Positions 63,069-64,000 of a DNA stretch of 64,000 nt are shown here, piece after piece. The notes under the pieces are model-generated. The model ran no database searches. It was given only the letters and a program-made list of their open reading frames with translations, and was not told the DNA's origin. The number at the start of each line of letters is the position of its first letter. Within the stretch, counting starts at the first letter, position 1. This stretch comes from RHLJ01 sp965222205 (GTDB lineage Bacteria > Bacteroidota > Rhodothermia > Balneolales > Balneolaceae). Both the position numbers and the translations under genes were made by a program. The stretch lies in the NCBI GenBank assembly GCA_965222205.1, contig OZ244932.1, forward strand, positions 620,001-684,000, read 5' to 3'.

Positions 63069-64000
63069 ATGTCGATGAAGAGGCTATTTATCATTCTCTT
63101 AATGGCAGGAGTGCTTATTCCTGCTGCTGCTTATGGCCAGGATGGGCAAAACCCGATCCGGTATTCAACGTTGGCTCAGCAGTTTTCAACCATCAATACT
63201 AATGGGGATCCAAACGCGAGTGTACTTCCCTCTGTTGCAATTCAGAATGGTTTTGGAAGTTTCCTGGATAACCCCGCCAGTATGGGGCTTATAAATATGA
63301 GCTACTTTAATACAGGACTTCTCTCAAATTATGCCGAACAGAGTAATTCTTACCTCGGAAATAGTGCATCATTCGATAATTCCAGGACTCAGTTTGGTAA
63401 TATCGGGCTTATATATTCTGTTCCAACAGAAAGAGGGAGCTTAGTTGTAGGAGGAGGTTACACACTCAATACTCAAATTAACCGTACGAACATATTGAAT
63501 GGTTATAACGATGTAAGCACAATCACAGACGTTTTTAAAAATAGCGCAAGCGATTATAATGATATCGCATTCGAAGCTTATGCAATTGATTATGCGGATG
63601 TAGAGCAAACAACACTGGAATCTATTTTCAGAATTGGGTTTGCTCCGGGAGAGTTTCTGGGAATACAACAAAACTCAGAAATTAAACAGAGAGGTTCTAT
63701 CGGTGAATATTCCATTTTCATGGCTACTGAACTCCAACGCAACCTTTTTCTAGGTGCATCACTAGGGGTTACTTATGGGAATTACTCCTACGACAGGTAC
63801 TTTTTAGAGGAAGATGAAGACAATGTTTACGATGGCGATTTTATTGATGCCGATGAGAACGGAGATGGAGGGACAGACGTAGCTGATGTTTTACTACAAG
63901 ATGAATTTGATTCAGAAATCGTTGGAGCAAATGTGAGGGCGGGACTTCTGTACAAAGTACTACCAAATTTGAATGTTGGTGCAAGTGTGTTGTTCCCCAC
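63069..64000 (+). CDS. Outer-membrane beta-barrel protein, 5' part only
   Basis: An open frame from ATG 63069 to the window end (310 codons, no stop), or from ATG 63075. A signal peptide ends AAAYGQ near residue 24. The mature start DPNASVLPSVAIQNGFGSFLDNPASMGL looks like an OmpP1/FadL-like or PorV-like barrel. Amphipathic strands such as FGNIGLIYSVPTERGSLVVG follow, and a long Asp-rich loop near residues 250-280 (DADENGDGGTD) could bind calcium. It begins 18 bases after the repetitive lipoprotein and may share its transcript. Confidence 0.78.
   Translation, partial: MSMKRLFIILLMAGVLIPAAAYGQDGQNPIRYSTLAQQFSTINTNGDPNASVLPSVAIQNGFGSFLDNPASMGLINMSYFNTGLLSNYAEQSNSYLGNSASFDNSRTQFGNIGLIYSVPTERGSLVVGGGYTLNTQINRTNILNGYNDVSTITDVFKNSASDYNDIAFEAYAIDYADVEQTTLESIFRIGFAPGEFLGIQQNSEIKQRGSIGEYSIFMATELQRNLFLGASLGVTYGNYSYDRYFLEEDEDNVYDGDFIDADENGDGGTDVADVLLQDEFDSEIVGANVRAGLLYKVLPNLNVGASVLFP

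Overview
The window is AT-rich bacterial DNA. It most resembles a marine member of the Balneolota/Rhodothermota-Bacteroidota branch; this is inferred from gene families, not from a marker gene. Pointers are a SusC/SusD-type outer-membrane pair, many LytTR regulators with LytS-type kinases, a Reg_prop 'one-protein' sensor kinase, FG-GAP/ASPIC-UnbV proteins, a short (284-residue) primary-type sigma factor, a PID-CTERM-like mini-protein, and clade II (Sec/lipoprotein-type) nitrous oxide reductase. No rRNA, tRNA, CRISPR array, transposase or integrase was seen.

Layout. (1) 1-31,995 is an accessory-looking stretch of mostly single genes for secreted proteins, lipoproteins and membrane proteins: two FG-GAP/UnbV proteins, two degenerate amidohydrolases, a DUF5916 protein, a serine beta-lactamase-like hydrolase, an S41 peptidase, an M20 peptidase, an esterase, an EreA/ChaN-like protein and a DoxX protein. 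Regulators lie between them: a LytS/LytTR pair at 1.4-3.3 kb, a membrane AraC-type regulator at 16.7 kb, and a propeller/kinase/LytTR/LytTR set at 28.0-32.0 kb. (2) 32.1-36.4 kb is a SusC/SusD-like pair, visibly richer in G+C than its left neighbours. (3) 36.4-37.2 kb has no intact gene but holds a decayed pyruvate kinase; a second, smaller remnant of the same gene type lies at 18.75 kb. (4) 38.2-43.8 kb is housekeeping: pepF, a GAF/degenerate-GGDEF protein coupled to deoB, and rpoD. (5) 43.9-56.8 kb is a copper and nitrous-oxide region. On the minus strand are an OprC/NosA-like TonB receptor with a Cys-x3-Met motif, a Met-rich lipoprotein and a Cys/His-rich secreted protein. On the plus strand are an Rrf2/NsrR-like regulator, then cytochrome c, fasciclin lipoprotein, nosZ, a NosB-like membrane protein, nosL, nosD, nosF, nosY, ric and another membrane protein. 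(6) 56.8-64.0 kb has a GNAT-like protein, a Reg_prop histidine kinase with a NarL-type regulator, an Arg/Ser/Gly-rich lipoprotein, and the start of an outer-membrane barrel gene cut by the window end.

How it works together. The clearest system is region 5. The receptor and periplasmic proteins probably supply copper. NosL, NosD, NosF and NosY would mature the CuZ/CuA sites of NosZ, and the lipoprotein cytochrome c would feed it electrons. The Rrf2 protein has three Cys in NsrR-like spacing. Related palindromes (TTAAGAC, six bases, GTCTTAA) lie before the Cys/His-rich gene, the Rrf2 gene and the cytochrome c-nosZ operon, so a local regulon can be read from the sequence. Ric at the end of the operon links N2O respiration to nitrosative-stress repair.

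The most unusual points are the shared Rrf2 operators (one across a start codon), the copper-receptor motif, two independent pyruvate kinase relics, a ~70-bp direct repeat copying the 3' end of the DUF5916 gene on both sides of an amidohydrolase gene, amidohydrolases missing metal ligands, and the secreted propeller/kinase/twin-regulator operon.
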